From assembly GCA_008017145.1 (NCBI GenBank), contig SSGY01000167.1:1-6226 (forward strand): DNA of 6,226 nucleotides. The letters are read 5' to 3'. The translations under genes and the position numbers were made by a program. The stretch comes from Neisseriales bacterium. GTDB lineage: Bacteria; Pseudomonadota; Gammaproteobacteria; Burkholderiales; UBA11063. The notes below the pieces were generated by a model that saw nothing but the letters and a program-made list of their open reading frames with translations, did not search any database and was not told the DNA's origin. This document shows, piece after piece, positions 6,084-6,226 of this stretch; position 1 is the stretch's first letter; the number at the start of each line of letters is the position of its first letter.

Positions 6084-6226
6084 ATGGCAAAAGCCAACAC
6101 CGTTTATGCGCAAAAAACTAAGCTGCGCGAAATGATTTTCTTGGCGTATTTGGATGGTCAAATAAGCCACGATTCCGCAATTTCTCGAATAGGCGTTTCT
6201 AATCGCCAATTTATCCGCCTACGCAA
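6084..6226 (+). CDS. Transposase N-terminus (helix-turn-helix), 3' end outside the window
   Basis: ATG at 6084 follows AGAAGGAG by eight bases and opens a frame of 47 complete codons that runs off the window. The visible part has a basic start (MAKANTVYAQKTKLREMI) and a helix-turn-helix-like segment, about residues 17-47, including DSAISRIGVSNRQFIRLR. This pattern is typical of the DNA-binding N-terminus of ISNCY/IS1202-group or IS481-like transposases; the catalytic DDE domain would lie outside. The flanking repeats support the call. It could alternatively be a stand-alone regulator, but the repeat block makes a transposase more likely. Confidence 0.68.
   Translation, partial: MAKANTVYAQKTKLREMIFLAYLDGQISHDSAISRIGVSNRQFIRLR

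Larger units (their letters stand above)
5994..6226 (+). mobile_element. Left end of an insertion sequence, running off the window
   Basis: A terminal repeat block (5994-6031) is followed after about 50 bases by a rightward HTH transposase-like frame that continues past the edge. The outer boundary is placed at the first repeat. It may lie a few bases further left, and no target duplication can be checked because the right end is outside the window. The arrangement resembles ISNCY (IS1202-group) or IS481-type elements, with the family assignment resting on the short HTH segment only. The element inserted upstream of the chitinase without touching its promoter. Confidence 0.6.

Overview
The window is AT-rich DNA that looks like a low-GC Gram-negative bacterium, probably a proteobacterium. 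The grounds are a lipobox-type signal peptide on an exported chitinase, an MHS-type proton symporter with a GNVLEWYDF signature, E. coli-like promoters (perfect TATAAT boxes, extended -10s) and clear AGGA/GAAAGGAG ribosome binding sites. I cannot name the genus from the sequence alone.

Layout from left to right. (1) The left edge holds the 5' part of a leftward gene for a DUF4239 membrane protein, cut by the window. (2) A divergent intergenic region of about 0.2 kb carries an extended -10 promoter for each direction. (3) A rightward gene encodes a membrane-anchored Ntn-type hydrolase or acyltransferase of the peptidase C45 type. (4) A 646-base spacer holds a 10-bp inverted repeat, an overlooked 38-codon small ORF with a consensus ribosome binding site and a duplicated STYLE peptide motif, and a perfect 9-bp hairpin over the putative promoter of the next gene. 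(5) A rightward gene encodes an MFS transporter of the metabolite:H+ symporter type. (6) A strong bidirectional intrinsic terminator lies between two convergent genes. (7) A leftward gene encodes a large chitinase lipoprotein: lipobox, chitin-binding module, Pro/Thr/Ser linker, second chitin-binding-like module, second linker, GH18 catalytic domain. (8) At the right edge is the left end of an insertion sequence, with two 16-bp direct repeats, an inverted copy of their core, and the first 47 codons of a transposase-like HTH protein.

The genes do not form one obvious pathway. The chitinase is a self-contained module with its own promoter and terminator, suited to surface-tethered chitin breakdown. 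The C45-like enzyme, small ORF and MFS transporter lie in one direction but are separated by long spacers, so co-transcription is doubtful. A link between them (amide hydrolysis or peptide processing plus uptake of a product) is only a hypothesis. The least explained items are the small ORF, whose repeated pentapeptide uses a different synonymous codon at all five positions, and the repeat arrangement controlling the transposase gene. No rRNA, tRNA or CRISPR was seen.
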